Origin: Verrucomicrobiota bacterium
GTDB taxonomy: Bacteria; Verrucomicrobiota; Verrucomicrobiia; Limisphaerales; J093
Length of the DNA stretch: 64,000 nucleotides
Direction: 5' to 3'
NCBI GenBank assembly: GCA_029556615.1
Contig: JAKQDD010000103.1
Coordinates: forward strand, 1-64,000
The position numbers were made by a program, and so were the translations under genes. Shown piece after piece: positions 10,296-20,468 of this stretch (position 1 is its first letter; each line of letters begins with the position of its first letter). A model generated the notes under the pieces. The model made no database searches, was not told the origin of the DNA, and saw only the letters and a program-made list of their open reading frames with translations.

Positions 10296-10383
10296 GACTC
10301 GCTGGATCGTCTGCTCCCCCCCTTAGACGGAAACGGACAGGAAAAAGTTCACGCAAAGCCCCAGCCCCATCCGGAACGCCTCC

Positions 10384-10809
10384 TCAGGCGTCCTCCGACT
10401 CGATGGGAACCGACCGTGGCGGAAGCGGTTGGACTTCCCGCGAGGGCACGTCGATCCGCAGGAAGCCGTTCTGGTAGACAGCGCGAGCGCCGCTGGCGTC
10501 GTAACCTTCCGGAAGCTCGATCAGGCTCTCGAAATGCCCGTAATTGATCTCCATCACCACAAACTTGCACGGCGCCTCGCCGCGGCAGTCCCTTCGGACC
10601 CCACGGATCCGAAGTCGCCTCGCCTCGACGGTGAGCTCGAGATCCTCCCGGCGCAGCCCCGCCAGCTCGACCTTGATCACCAAACCCGCCTCGGAGACGT
10701 AGACATCCGTGTTCGGTGCCCAGGACGCCTCCGATCCCGGATCGCGTCCGCTTGGCGCGTGGGGCGGGCGAATGAAATGAAAACTTGTCGGGATCTTGTT
10801 CAACGCCAT
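10384..10809 (-). CDS. Hsp20/alpha-crystallin small heat-shock protein
   Basis: 141 residues from the ATG at 10809 (MALNKIPTSFHF); an upstream ATG at 10848 would add 13 residues and is less likely. The alpha-crystallin domain runs from about NTDVYVSEAGLVIKVELAGL to FLRIDVPSREV. It contains the beta-strand with LELTVEARRLRIRGVRR and the typical ELPEGYDASGARAVYQNGFLRIDVP ending. It acts as an ATP-independent holdase that oligomerises and binds unfolding proteins. It is followed on the same strand by lon, suggesting co-expression of holdase and protease. A possible promoter in the 48-bp gap upstream (TTGCCA, 16 bp, TACTGT on the minus strand) is only suggestive. Confidence 0.92.
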   Translation of the reverse strand: MALNKIPTSFHFIRPPHAPSGRDPGSEASWAPNTDVYVSEAGLVIKVELAGLRREDLELTVEARRLRIRGVRRDCRGEAPCKFVVMEINYGHFESLIELPEGYDASGARAVYQNGFLRIDVPSREVQPLPPRSVPIESEDA

Positions 10810-10832
10810 TCGCGGGATTACAGTAGTCCACC

Positions 10833-10854
10833 CAGCCCCCCCTGGCAAGGGCTG
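10833..10854 (-). terminator. Inverted repeat between A2M and hsp20 (possible terminator)
   Basis: CAGCCC at 10833-10838 pairs with GGGCTG at 10849-10854 across a 10-base loop, in the 48-bp gap between the alpha-2-macroglobulin stop and the hsp20 start. There is no T-run after it, so it could be a weak terminator or a processing hairpin. Confidence 0.3.
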
Positions 10855-10857
10855 TTC

Positions 10858-13800
10858 CTACGGGTCGACCTCGACCTCCCCGCTCTCGGTCAGACCCAAT
10901 CGCTCCGGATGATACATCTCCTCCGCCTTTGCCCCCGGCACCCGCACCGTCCCCGCACATCGCACCCGGGCCAGATACCGGATCTCATGCAAGCCCGCAG
11001 GCAGATGGTCACAAAAGAACAGCGCCCGATCCGCGCGCAGCTCGCGATGGCTGCTGACCCAGTCCGCTGCCAGCGTCGCCTGTCCCACCGCGCCCTGCGT
11101 GCGAAACTCCGGCCGCACCGGTTCGAACACCGCCGGCAACGGGTCGTCCACCGCCACAAACCGCCCGCGCTGACGGGCTTCGAGTGTCAGCGTCACCAAC
11201 ACCCGGTCGCCCACCCGCCACCGAGCCGTCGCCACCGGCTGATTCGTCTCGCTCAGCCGGTCGTACCGGCGATGCAGGACAAAGCCCCGATCCTGGCGCG
11301 GTTGCTGCCAGACCAAAGGCTGGGACTCGATCGTCACTTGGCCGTACACCGGCCCCCGAGGATTGTCCAACAGACGCACCACGCCCTGCGCCTCCCGCAG
11401 CGTCATCGCATGCTCGTACACGTCGTCCGGCCCCAGCGGGATCACCCGGCTCTCACCGCCTGCCACCAGATTGAGAAGACGCGCCCCCCTCCGGGATCCC
11501 TCGGCCGCACGCTCGTGCCCGCTCAAAGCCAGCAACCCCCACGCATTGCCCTGCGTCGTCCCCCAGTGGCCCCCTTGCATCCCGCGCATCAGCTGCGCTG
11601 CCGCCGCCGCCCCTCCGCCGTGCGGCGGCCGCCGCAGCGTTCCCGCCCATAACGCCACCGCCCACGCCGTGTCCGGCCCCGTGTAATCCCCGGACTCGCG
11701 ATCGGCCGCCCTTTCCGCCAGCGACAACAGCTCGTCCACGTGGGATCCGCTGCCCTCCCCACCCGAGAGCGCCATCGCCGCCGCCAACCACCCACAGCCC
11801 GTTGCCGACAACTCGCCGCGGCGGGTGAACAGCCCCTCGTGATACGCCGGTTCGGCGCGCCCCGCCAACGCCAGCGCGCACACGGCCAGGCAACTGCCGT
11901 CCACTGAAAACCCAACCCCGACCTTGCCGCGCAATCGAAGCTGCCCCGAAAGATAGTCCAGCAACGCCGTGTACGGCCCCTCGGGCACGGCCACCCCACG
12001 CTCCCGCACCTGGCTCAGCACCACCGCTCCATAACCGCTTGCCCAGAACTCCGCCTCCCCCCCGCCCGGCCAGTACGCCAAACCACCGCTCTCGGCTTGC
12101 ATCGAGAATATCCGCGACACTCCCGCCTCGATCGCCCGATCCATCTCCTCGAGCGATCGATGCCCCCTCAACGCCGCCGGCGCCTGGCGCAACAGAACCC
12201 ACGGCAGCAGGCTCGAAGCCGTCTGCTCGACACAGCCGTACGGATAATGCAACAGCTGGCTTGCCGCCTCGCCGGCCTGCACCAGCAGCGATGGCGCCAG
12301 CACCAAAGCCACCGTCCCCGTCCCCTCGAGGATCTGCGGGTCCACCCCGGCCAGCAGATTGGTGTCGCCCCCGTCAAAGCGGAATGCCCGCACTTCGCGA
12401 AGCAGAGGCCCGGGATGATCGATGCGCAGCGTCGATCGGACGGCATCCCCAAGCCCCAACACACCAGGGGCCGACGATCCCGCCGCGCTCCCCTCGGCCG
12501 CCTGCGCCTCGGCCCGCCACAGCCATTCGCTGACCCCCGTCAACACCGCTTCCACCGGGTAATCCACCGCCCGGCTCTCCCCCGGGGCAAGCGCCACTGC
12601 CTTCCGGCGATCCGCCCCCGCCAACCCCGCAACCGTCACCTTCCCATCCGTCTCGAGCGTGACGTCGGCCTTCACGGACGCGTCGGTCCGGTTCAATACC
12701 ACCGCCCGCGCAACCAGCCGGTCCCCAACCCGCGCGAACTCCGGCATCGACGGCTCGATCATCAGCGGCTTGTGAATCGTAATCGGCGCCGCGCCATTCC
12801 CAAACCGATCCGTCCCCGCGTGAGCCACCGCCATGATGCGGTACCGCGTGAGGTTGTCCGGCGCTTCGAATGCAGTCTCGACCCGGCCCTTCACATCCGT
12901 CCGGAGCGACGATGCCCAGTGCGCGCACGCCATGAACTTCTGACGTGCCGCCGCGCGCCCGCCGCCGCCGGCCACATAACCCTTGTTCTGATAGCTGAAC
13001 TGCGCCGGATCCTCAGCCATGAGAAACGGCAGGGTGATTCCCGACGTCACCTCCGTGGCCCGCGGCCGATAAAACAGACCCCACGGGTCCGGCGTCGTGA
13101 ACCCCGTCAGCCCCAACACCCCTTCGTCCACGGCAAAGACCGTCACCTCAGCATCAGATACCGGCGATCGAAGGTGATCCCGGACCTCGACCACGACACG
13201 GACGTTCTCCCGCGGCCGGTATTCGGCCTCCGCAGGACGCACCGCCACATCAAGACGACTGTCCGCGCGGTCCACCGTCAGCCGGCAGTACCCGTAGCGG
13301 TACTCCGGCACCTTCGGCGTGTGCGGATTCCCCCCGGCACCCCGCACCAGGAGCACCGAAACGTGAACGTTGGGCGCGTCTTCAGGCGCCAGCGGCACCA
13401 CAATGGCCGGCGCGTTGCCCACGAGGTTGGTCACGAACATCCGACGCACCGCTTCCTGCTCGACGGTCACCCACGCTTGCCCGTCGAACGGACTCTTAAC
13501 CAAAAGCGTCGCCGTCTCCCCCGCCCGATGGCGTTCCGCGTCCGGCACAAGATCAAGCTGGGCTTCGTTCCGATAGTCCCACGCCATCTCCCCCGCCCCC
13601 AATGCCGCAAAGCTCAGCACGGTCACCACGTCCCGACCCGCCCCATCCCGGGCCCGTGCCTCGAGCAGATACTCGCCCGGCTCCGGCACCACGAAGACTG
13701 GAAACGCTTCCGGCCCGGGTTTCACCTCCCAGCCCGTGCCCACTCGAACCAGCGTCTGCGATGTCCCCTCGAGCCGTGCCACGGGATCCAGTTCGGCGTC

Positions 13801-16557
13801 GCTCTGAAAACCAATCACCCCGCCCGCTAGTGCCGGTCGAACGGTGTTGTATACCACCCGATTCAGCGTCAGCGAGACGGGCACGGTCTCCCCCAAGGCT
13901 TGCTCGTCCGCCCGCACCGCGACCACCGCCCACGACGTCCGTTCACCCGCATGGATCGGCGAGACCGGCCTCTGGATGCCCAGATAGAACTCGGACGCGT
14001 GACGCACGAAAGCCTTGCGCTCGAGCACCGTCTGTTGATTGAGGTCCGTCACCTCGGCCACCAGTTCACAGGCACGAGGCTGAGGCACCTTGGGATGCAC
14101 CGGCACTTCGAAGGCCAGAACCAGCGCGTTTGTCCCCCCCTCGAGAACGCCCTCGCCCTCGGCCGAAAAGGAAGCCGGCATCATACCCAGCGCAGGAGAT
14201 CCCCCCGCCATCCCGAATGCGAAGGCCTCGAGCCCATCGGGGGCAAAGGCGGCGTCACCACCGGTCAACCACCACCGCACCGTCGCCCGGGATAACTCCT
14301 GCCCGGACAAATACCGCGCCCGCACGCCCACCGACGTCGCTTCTCCGGCCCTGAAGGCCGCCGGACCGGTAAGGTCAACCTCGAACGCGTTGGGACGATA
14401 GTCCTGCACCTCGAAGGCATGTGATACCTCGTTCTCTCCCAACACCAAGGCCAGCCGATGACTCCCCCGCCCCGCCGACGGCAGACGGAAGGAGTGCGCC
14501 ACCGAACCCGAGGCGGTCAGCGTCAGGTTGGTCTCGAACACCCTCTGGTCCCGCGCGTTGTAGCAGCGCAGCGCCATCGCCGCCAAATCGGGTCTCCCTA
14601 ACCGCCCATCCACCCGCTCCCGCAGTATCGCCTCGAAATGGACCACCTCCCCGGGCCGATACACCGCGCGATCCGTAAACGGAAACACCTCGACCGCGCC
14701 CAGCGTTTCCCCGTAGCCATCGCCATACGCCACTCCAAATTGATGCGGCCACAGGTTGACCCGGCTCAACTCGAGGGCACGCAGGTCCGAACCTGTCTCG
14801 ACCACCAGCCATTCCCCGTCCCCCAAAGTCGCCAATCGCGCCAGCCCGGCGGCATCGGTCTTTCCCTCGGAAACCACCCGGTTTTCCGACGACACCACCC
14901 GCAGCGTCGCTCCACCCACCGGTTGTCCGCTTTCGTACCCAAAAAGAAATACCCACGCCCAATCCCCGGCCCGCTTCCATGCCACACCCAGATCCGTGAC
15001 CTGCATCAAGGCCTGAACCCCCACCCGCGCAGCACCATGCCCCGGATCCTGAACCGACTCCGCACACACAAACACCGGACCGGCTACCCCCTTCCCCAGA
15101 ATCTCGTCCCACCGCAACACGGTCACTTCCCCCACGTCTTTCGCCGCGCCCGGCGTGAACTCCTTCGCCCATGCCGTCCAGCCGGGAACCACGTTGTAGT
15201 CCAGCCCCGCATGCGGCTCCCCCGCCCTCGCCGCCTCCGGCGCCACATCGTCGTAGCTGCGATACCCCCGCAGCGCATGCACCAGACTGCCCGCGTCCAA
15301 CCGCTTCGCCCGTACCAGGACCTTGTCGCAGTTCACCGACCAGATCGGGAACTCCCGATGGCCGGCCGCATACTGCTCGCCGGCAAATTCGGTCAACCGC
15401 AGTCGCGCCGGCAGCGGCGCGTACTGCACCGTCGCCTCGTGCTCGCGGTCCAGCACGAAGCCGGACGGCCCCGGAACCCCCGATCGCACCGCCACCCGAT
15501 AGTCCGTCCCCAGGCGGAAATCGCCGCTGAAAACCAGCTCCCGCCAGCGCCGTTGCGCCATCATCCGCCCCGGCGCCGGCTCGATCCGGATCCACTCAGC
15601 GGCATTGGTCGACGTCACCCCGTCCGACAGCCCCTTCGAGAAACGAACCACCAGCGTCCGCTCCCCCTCGAGCCCGCTGTGCGCCTCGATGGCGCGCACC
15701 TCGAACGGCAACACGTCCCCCACCGGCAACCGCACCGCCTGCCTCAGCCGCAGCCGCCCGTCCCGTGAAGGCAATCCCTCCTGAATCACCAGTCCCCAAC
15801 CCTTCCCCGGCACCAGCGGCCGCGCCGTCGATACCATCACACAATGCCCACAACCCGCCTCCGGCTCGGCGTCGGTCCCCGACGTCCCAGACCGGAACCG
15901 CTCCTGCCACGTCAGCGGCAGCCCCCCTGCGTGCTCGCCAATCCGCCCGTAACGCCGATACGACCAGACCTCGTTCGTGCTCAAGGGACGCACCGTCGCC
16001 CCCACCACATGCCCCTCCGAATCCCGAAAACTGAAGTGCCGCCCCGCGCGATCCACCGCGATCTCGGTGTTGAAACAGACCCGATACACCACCTCCGCAG
16101 CGGCGTCCGCCTGCGGCCTCGGCGCGCGGCTCGGCTGGATCACCTCCAGCCCGGGCGTCTGGAAGAAACGGTCGAGCCGCGCCCGGCTCGTCTGGCCGTC
16201 GGCCGTCCGCAGCCCTGGCCGCAGCGTCACCTCATACCCGGTCCCCAACGCCGGCGGTGCGCTCGGCGTAAACACCCCGCTCCGGGTGCTCAGCCATCGA
16301 AACTCACCCGGCAGCGGCGGGGACATCACCAGCGGCGACGGATCAACCCGACCTCCGACCGCCGCCGCGTCGACCATCGGCTCCTCGAACCGAACCTCGA
16401 AGGTCGTCGTCGGTTCGAGTGTCGGCGTGTTCAACACCAACTGCACATGCTCGGACTGATCCTCGGGCGGACGACACGAGATCACGCTCCCGCCCACCGC
16501 AACCACCATCAGCCAACGCCACCATGACCCTGCCCGCTGCCGTAATCCCCGTTTCAT
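10858..16557 (-). CDS. Bacterial alpha-2-macroglobulin lipoprotein with thioester
   Basis: 1899 residues. The N-terminus MKRGLRQRAGSWWRWLMVVAVGGSVISC is a lipoprotein signal with lipobox VISC, so the protein is probably anchored in the periplasm. Ig-like MG domains follow, with the MG2-type segment VYRPGEVVHFEAILRE, and then TEVTSGITLPFLMAEDPAQFSYQNKGY ahead of the A2M domain. The thioester motif is intact: YGCVEQTASSLLPW, with the Cys at about residue 1442. It is followed by the alpha/alpha-toroid TED helices and a receptor-like C-terminal domain. The family traps and covalently links attacking proteases. In Proteobacteria it usually sits beside pbpC (penicillin-binding protein 1C); here the neighbours are hsp20 and lon instead. 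It is the first gene of the minus-strand cluster. Confidence 0.93.
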   Translation of the reverse strand: MKRGLRQRAGSWWRWLMVVAVGGSVISCRPPEDQSEHVQLVLNTPTLEPTTTFEVRFEEPMVDAAAVGGRVDPSPLVMSPPLPGEFRWLSTRSGVFTPSAPPALGTGYEVTLRPGLRTADGQTSRARLDRFFQTPGLEVIQPSRAPRPQADAAAEVVYRVCFNTEIAVDRAGRHFSFRDSEGHVVGATVRPLSTNEVWSYRRYGRIGEHAGGLPLTWQERFRSGTSGTDAEPEAGCGHCVMVSTARPLVPGKGWGLVIQEGLPSRDGRLRLRQAVRLPVGDVLPFEVRAIEAHSGLEGERTLVVRFSKGLSDGVTSTNAAEWIRIEPAPGRMMAQRRWRELVFSGDFRLGTDYRVAVRSGVPGPSGFVLDREHEATVQYAPLPARLRLTEFAGEQYAAGHREFPIWSVNCDKVLVRAKRLDAGSLVHALRGYRSYDDVAPEAARAGEPHAGLDYNVVPGWTAWAKEFTPGAAKDVGEVTVLRWDEILGKGVAGPVFVCAESVQDPGHGAARVGVQALMQVTDLGVAWKRAGDWAWVFLFGYESGQPVGGATLRVVSSENRVVSEGKTDAAGLARLATLGDGEWLVVETGSDLRALELSRVNLWPHQFGVAYGDGYGETLGAVEVFPFTDRAVYRPGEVVHFEAILRERVDGRLGRPDLAAMALRCYNARDQRVFETNLTLTASGSVAHSFRLPSAGRGSHRLALVLGENEVSHAFEVQDYRPNAFEVDLTGPAAFRAGEATSVGVRARYLSGQELSRATVRWWLTGGDAAFAPDGLEAFAFGMAGGSPALGMMPASFSAEGEGVLEGGTNALVLAFEVPVHPKVPQPRACELVAEVTDLNQQTVLERKAFVRHASEFYLGIQRPVSPIHAGERTSWAVVAVRADEQALGETVPVSLTLNRVVYNTVRPALAGGVIGFQSDAELDPVARLEGTSQTLVRVGTGWEVKPGPEAFPVFVVPEPGEYLLEARARDGAGRDVVTVLSFAALGAGEMAWDYRNEAQLDLVPDAERHRAGETATLLVKSPFDGQAWVTVEQEAVRRMFVTNLVGNAPAIVVPLAPEDAPNVHVSVLLVRGAGGNPHTPKVPEYRYGYCRLTVDRADSRLDVAVRPAEAEYRPRENVRVVVEVRDHLRSPVSDAEVTVFAVDEGVLGLTGFTTPDPWGLFYRPRATEVTSGITLPFLMAEDPAQFSYQNKGYVAGGGGRAAARQKFMACAHWASSLRTDVKGRVETAFEAPDNLTRYRIMAVAHAGTDRFGNGAAPITIHKPLMIEPSMPEFARVGDRLVARAVVLNRTDASVKADVTLETDGKVTVAGLAGADRRKAVALAPGESRAVDYPVEAVLTGVSEWLWRAEAQAAEGSAAGSSAPGVLGLGDAVRSTLRIDHPGPLLREVRAFRFDGGDTNLLAGVDPQILEGTGTVALVLAPSLLVQAGEAASQLLHYPYGCVEQTASSLLPWVLLRQAPAALRGHRSLEEMDRAIEAGVSRIFSMQAESGGLAYWPGGGEAEFWASGYGAVVLSQVRERGVAVPEGPYTALLDYLSGQLRLRGKVGVGFSVDGSCLAVCALALAGRAEPAYHEGLFTRRGELSATGCGWLAAAMALSGGEGSGSHVDELLSLAERAADRESGDYTGPDTAWAVALWAGTLRRPPHGGGAAAAAQLMRGMQGGHWGTTQGNAWGLLALSGHERAAEGSRRGARLLNLVAGGESRVIPLGPDDVYEHAMTLREAQGVVRLLDNPRGPVYGQVTIESQPLVWQQPRQDRGFVLHRRYDRLSETNQPVATARWRVGDRVLVTLTLEARQRGRFVAVDDPLPAVFEPVRPEFRTQGAVGQATLAADWVSSHRELRADRALFFCDHLPAGLHEIRYLARVRCAGTVRVPGAKAEEMYHPERLGLTESGEVEVDP

Positions 16558-16764
16558 GTAAACTCGACTGGAATGTGTTGCCGTGACAGTCCGCCATGGC
16601 CTCCCGTTGTCAAGGGCTCTCCGTCACTCGCGTCAGGCGAGGATCAGGATCGCCAGAATTCACTTGCGGCCGGTGGCGGCTTCGCTACGCTCCCGCCCAT
16701 CAGCCAGACAAAGCCGCAGGGGCATTCCAGCGTCCGGATGCACTTGCACAAAACCGATGCCACG

Positions 16765-19700
16765 ATGAATCCAACGCACGTAATACACACGATCCGGGGA
16801 ATGGGTTTGGGCCTGCTGTTCCTGGGGCTCTCGTTGACGGCCACGCCCAGGGCGGCCGTGATCACCAGCGTCGTCGAAACCGGGGGCGATAACGAGGCCA
16901 CCGACACGATCACCGCCAAATGGACCGGCGTAACCTGGCAGTGCACCCAGGCGGGCGAACCGGTCCCCGGACTCACGGTCGGCGCCAATGTCACCGTCCC
17001 GCCCTTTGGCAACAACGCACCCGCCTACGTGGATCGCAACCACCGATACTGGCCCGCGGACCCCGCCGTCCCCATCCCCCAATACCTCGTCGGCGGCGAT
17101 TACATCATGTCCGGCAACGACAACCGGGACAATCCCGATTATCAACTGGACGTGACCGTCTCGGAAGACGCCCTCGTTTACATGCTGATCGATAACCGGC
17201 TGGCCGATGGCGACAATCTCACGCCCCCCGAGTACGGCTACGAGCTCGAGTACTGGGTGAATATGACCTGGCTCTATTCCGAGGGATTCCAGCCCGTGCT
17301 CAACGGGTTCAACCGAAACAACGACCCCTACGTGCCCGATGAGGTCGGCTTCGACGAAGCCACTGACAATGACCTCGACCAGTGGTTCTCGGTCTACGTC
17401 AAGCAGGTGCCCCCCGGCACCTTCAGCCTCTACGCCCCGAATAACTCGGGCCGCAACATGTACGGCGTCGTCGTCACCCGCCTCCCCAACCCCGTCAACG
17501 ACCCGCCCGTCATCAGCCAGCTCACCCCCGCAAACAACACCCTCTTCTACGACCCCGCAGGCGGATTGTCCTTCACCGCCACCACCGTCTCCCCCAACCG
17601 GATCGAGCCGGCGGACATCGTCGTCAAGCTCAACGGCCAGGACGTCTCATCCGCCCTAGCCCTCGGCGGCACCGCCACCGCGAGAACGGTCAAGTACAAT
17701 TCCCTTGTGCCCAATCGCACCTACATGGCTGAAATCAGCGTGAGCGATCAGGCGGACCGAACAACCACCATCACCATCGCCTTCGATACCTTCAATGCCG
17801 CAACCGCCGCAATCATCGAGGCCGAGGACTACAATCACGGATCTGGCAGTTACGTCGATCCTTACTCCCCGAACGCCTACGCCGGATTGACCGGCACCCC
17901 CGGCATCGACTACTACGATCACACCGCCGTGGTCCTGGCAGACCAGTATCGAATCACGGATTCCGTCGATATCGATCCCTCGACCGATGTCGCCCGCGAA
18001 ACGTTCACCTCGGTCGGCGCCACCGATTACCAGGTCGCCGACCTCCAGGCCGGCGAGTGGATCAACTACACGCGTCCCTTCGCCGCCGGCGCCTACAACG
18101 TTTACCTCCGCGGCACGACCACCACCCGGCAAGCCGTGCGCTTGGACCGGGTTCTGTCCGGCGCCAGCACGACCACCCAGGTCCTGCAGCCCCTGGGAAC
18201 GTTCACCCTCGCCCCATCCACCGTCACGCCCCAGGCCTACGCACCACTCGTGGACGCCGCCGGCAACGCCATCGTGCTCCAACTCACAGGCCCGGCCACC
18301 CTCCGCCTCACCGCGTCGAGCGCCCGCTATGATCTCGCCCTGAATTTCCTCATTCTCGTGCCCGCTTCCGGCGCGACCCAACCCGCCTACGCGGCGACGG
18401 TCAGCCCGCCCCCCGGCGCCGCCGGGGTTGCCCCCGATGCCGTCATCGGCGCCACCATCATCAACGGCACCACCCAGGTGGTCCCGGGTTCGGTCGCCCT
18501 CACGCTCGACGGAGCCGCCGCGACGCCCGTCACCGTCACGCCAACCGCCAGCGGCGCCACGGTCGAGTTCGACCCGCCCGGCATGCTCGCCCCCCGCGCG
18601 ATCCACACGGTCACCTTGACTTTCAACAACTCGGACGCCGCGGCACAATCGTACTCGTGGACCTTCACCGTTGCCTCCGCCCTGCCCACCGTCCCTGCCG
18701 CCTTCGGCACCGCGCCCGGCACCGGCACGGGCAACGGCTTCAACCTCAAGATCCGTAAGGCGCCCAACGCCAACTTCGCCGGCACCGCCTTCACCCTCGC
18801 CAACACCGTCGCACGCGCCGACCAGCATCTGGCCGACCTCATCATCGACCCCGACTACGAACTCCCGTATGCGAACGAGGCCGCCGGCCCCAACGGCGAC
18901 GGGCTCGCCAGCGCGCTGGTGCTCAATTACGAGCAGGCCGGAAACCCGGAGGGCTACTTTCCCGCCGACGAACCGTTCCCCTACATCGACCTGTTTCTCT
19001 CGCTCGACCCCAATAACATCGCCATGGAAGCCACCGCCTATCTCGAGCTGACAGCAGGCATCCACTACTTCGGAGTGCGCAGCGACGACGGTTTCCAGGT
19101 CCTCTGCCGGCCGGTGTTCGACAACGCGGCCAACACCGTCCGGTTGGGAGTTCTTGACGGTGGCCGGGGCGAAGACCTGCCGGGCGGCGAGACGATCTTC
19201 GCCTTCGAGATCCTCGAAGCCGGTCTCTACCCCATCCGTCTCACCTGGTGGGAGGGCGACGGCGGCGCCAGCCTCGAGTTCTATTCGCTCGATCCTGTGA
19301 CGCAGCGGCGCACTTTGATCAATGATCGCTCCCAACCCGGCGCGATCAAGTCCTACACCGGCCGCACAACCCAGATCCAGGTGCCGTGGATCACCATCAC
19401 CCAACCCACGCCAGACCAGCACTTCACCACCACACCCCTCAACCTCATCGTCAAAGCCAACGCCGCAGTCACCGGTGGCACCATCGCCAGGGTCGAGTTC
19501 TACGACACCAATGGCGCCAAACTCGGCGAGGACACCGCGGCGCCCTTCGAGTGGCCGCTGAACAACCTCTACGGCGGACGCTACGCCGTCTCCGCAGTCG
19601 CCACCGACACCCAAGGACTCGTCGCCAGCGCCGGCCCCGTCCGGTTCACCGTCGGTATCCCCGTCGTCATGGTCAACTTCCAACTCGAAGGCGTCGAAAT

Positions 19701-20322
19701 CCCCGAGGGTTACCTCGCCGACTACGGCTACGTCTTCGCCGACCGCGGCGAAGGCTTCAGTTACGGATGGGACGCCGACAACACCGCTTACGCGCGGAAC
19801 CGCGACAACGTGATCTCACCGGATCAGCGCTACGACACGTTCAACCACCTGCAAAAAGACCTCCCGGCCGGGCGGATCTGGGAGATCGAACTCCCCAACG
19901 GCCGCTACAACGTCTACGCCGTCGCCGGCGAGTCCGACAACATCAACAGCGTGTACGACCTGACGGCCGAGGGTGTCACGTTCGTCACCGGCACCCCCAC
20001 GAGCGCCGTGCTCTGGTTCGAAGGCCAGGCCGCAATCACCGTCCAGGACGGACGCCTCAGCATCAGCAATGGCCCCACCGCCTCGAACAACAAAATCGCC
20101 TTCATCGAAATCTACCCCCTGCCCGCCGAGGTCCTCCGACCCGTCATCGCCCCGCCTACCCTCGCCTCGGGACAGCTGACGCTGACCTGGACCAACGGCG
20201 GCACCCTGCAGCAGGCACCTGCCATCACCGGGGAATGGGCCGATGTGCCTGGTGCCACCTCCGGCACGTACTCCGTCCCCGCCACGGAACCCCGCCGCTT
20301 CTACCGCGTCATCGTGCGCTGA
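16765..20322 (+). CDS. Secreted multidomain carbohydrate-binding protein
   Basis: 1185 residues from the ATG at 16765, chosen for the signal peptide MNPTHVIHTIRGMGLGLLFLGLSLTATPRAA. No catalytic domain was recognised. Visible modules in order: a beta-rich N-terminal region; a CBM6-like domain beginning AAIIEAEDYNHGSGSYVD with DLQAGEWINYTRPF; an SbsA/Big_5-like Ig segment (SPPPGAAGVAPDAVIGATI); a PA14-like domain with HYFGVRSDDGFQVLC and YPIRLTWWEGDGGASLEFYS; a bacterial Ig (ITITQPTPDQHFTTTPLNL); a malectin-like domain with GWDADNTAYARNRD; and a short terminal module ending RRFYRVIVR. It probably binds polysaccharide outside the cell or on its surface. It is transcribed divergently from the A2M gene. 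Confidence 0.8.
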   Translation: MNPTHVIHTIRGMGLGLLFLGLSLTATPRAAVITSVVETGGDNEATDTITAKWTGVTWQCTQAGEPVPGLTVGANVTVPPFGNNAPAYVDRNHRYWPADPAVPIPQYLVGGDYIMSGNDNRDNPDYQLDVTVSEDALVYMLIDNRLADGDNLTPPEYGYELEYWVNMTWLYSEGFQPVLNGFNRNNDPYVPDEVGFDEATDNDLDQWFSVYVKQVPPGTFSLYAPNNSGRNMYGVVVTRLPNPVNDPPVISQLTPANNTLFYDPAGGLSFTATTVSPNRIEPADIVVKLNGQDVSSALALGGTATARTVKYNSLVPNRTYMAEISVSDQADRTTTITIAFDTFNAATAAIIEAEDYNHGSGSYVDPYSPNAYAGLTGTPGIDYYDHTAVVLADQYRITDSVDIDPSTDVARETFTSVGATDYQVADLQAGEWINYTRPFAAGAYNVYLRGTTTTRQAVRLDRVLSGASTTTQVLQPLGTFTLAPSTVTPQAYAPLVDAAGNAIVLQLTGPATLRLTASSARYDLALNFLILVPASGATQPAYAATVSPPPGAAGVAPDAVIGATIINGTTQVVPGSVALTLDGAAATPVTVTPTASGATVEFDPPGMLAPRAIHTVTLTFNNSDAAAQSYSWTFTVASALPTVPAAFGTAPGTGTGNGFNLKIRKAPNANFAGTAFTLANTVARADQHLADLIIDPDYELPYANEAAGPNGDGLASALVLNYEQAGNPEGYFPADEPFPYIDLFLSLDPNNIAMEATAYLELTAGIHYFGVRSDDGFQVLCRPVFDNAANTVRLGVLDGGRGEDLPGGETIFAFEILEAGLYPIRLTWWEGDGGASLEFYSLDPVTQRRTLINDRSQPGAIKSYTGRTTQIQVPWITITQPTPDQHFTTTPLNLIVKANAAVTGGTIARVEFYDTNGAKLGEDTAAPFEWPLNNLYGGRYAVSAVATDTQGLVASAGPVRFTVGIPVVMVNFQLEGVEIPEGYLADYGYVFADRGEGFSYGWDADNTAYARNRDNVISPDQRYDTFNHLQKDLPAGRIWEIELPNGRYNVYAVAGESDNINSVYDLTAEGVTFVTGTPTSAVLWFEGQAAITVQDGRLSISNGPTASNNKIAFIEIYPLPAEVLRPVIAPPTLASGQLTLTWTNGGTLQQAPAITGEWADVPGATSGTYSVPATEPRRFYRVIVR

Positions 20323-20348
20323 GCCCGCCATGGCGTAACGCCACACCC

Positions 20349-20375
20349 CCCGCACGGTCGCCACGGCCGTGCGGG
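20349..20375 (+). terminator. GC-rich hairpin after the carbohydrate-binding protein gene
   Basis: CCCGCACGG (20349-20357) and CCGTGCGGG (20367-20375) form a perfect 9-bp stem with a 9-base loop, 27 bases after the stop at 20322. There is no T-tract. It could act as a factor-dependent terminator or stabilise the mRNA end. Confidence 0.45.
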
Positions 20376-20468
20376 AGGGTGGACTCCGGCCTTCGCCCAA
20401 GCTCTCCCCGCGCGCGCAGGCCTCGGCTCCCTCTTCCCTTTTTTCCCAACCGCAGGCATACTCCGCCC

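Noticed and set aside
8217..10547. Plus-strand open frame of 776 codons across lon
   Set aside because: Rich in Arg, Pro, His and Gln with no domain; it is the antisense of Lon.
16585..16613. Possible promoter for the A2M gene (TTGACA on the minus strand)
   Set aside because: The -35 is perfect but the -10 at 17-bp spacing (ACTGTC) is too poor to call.
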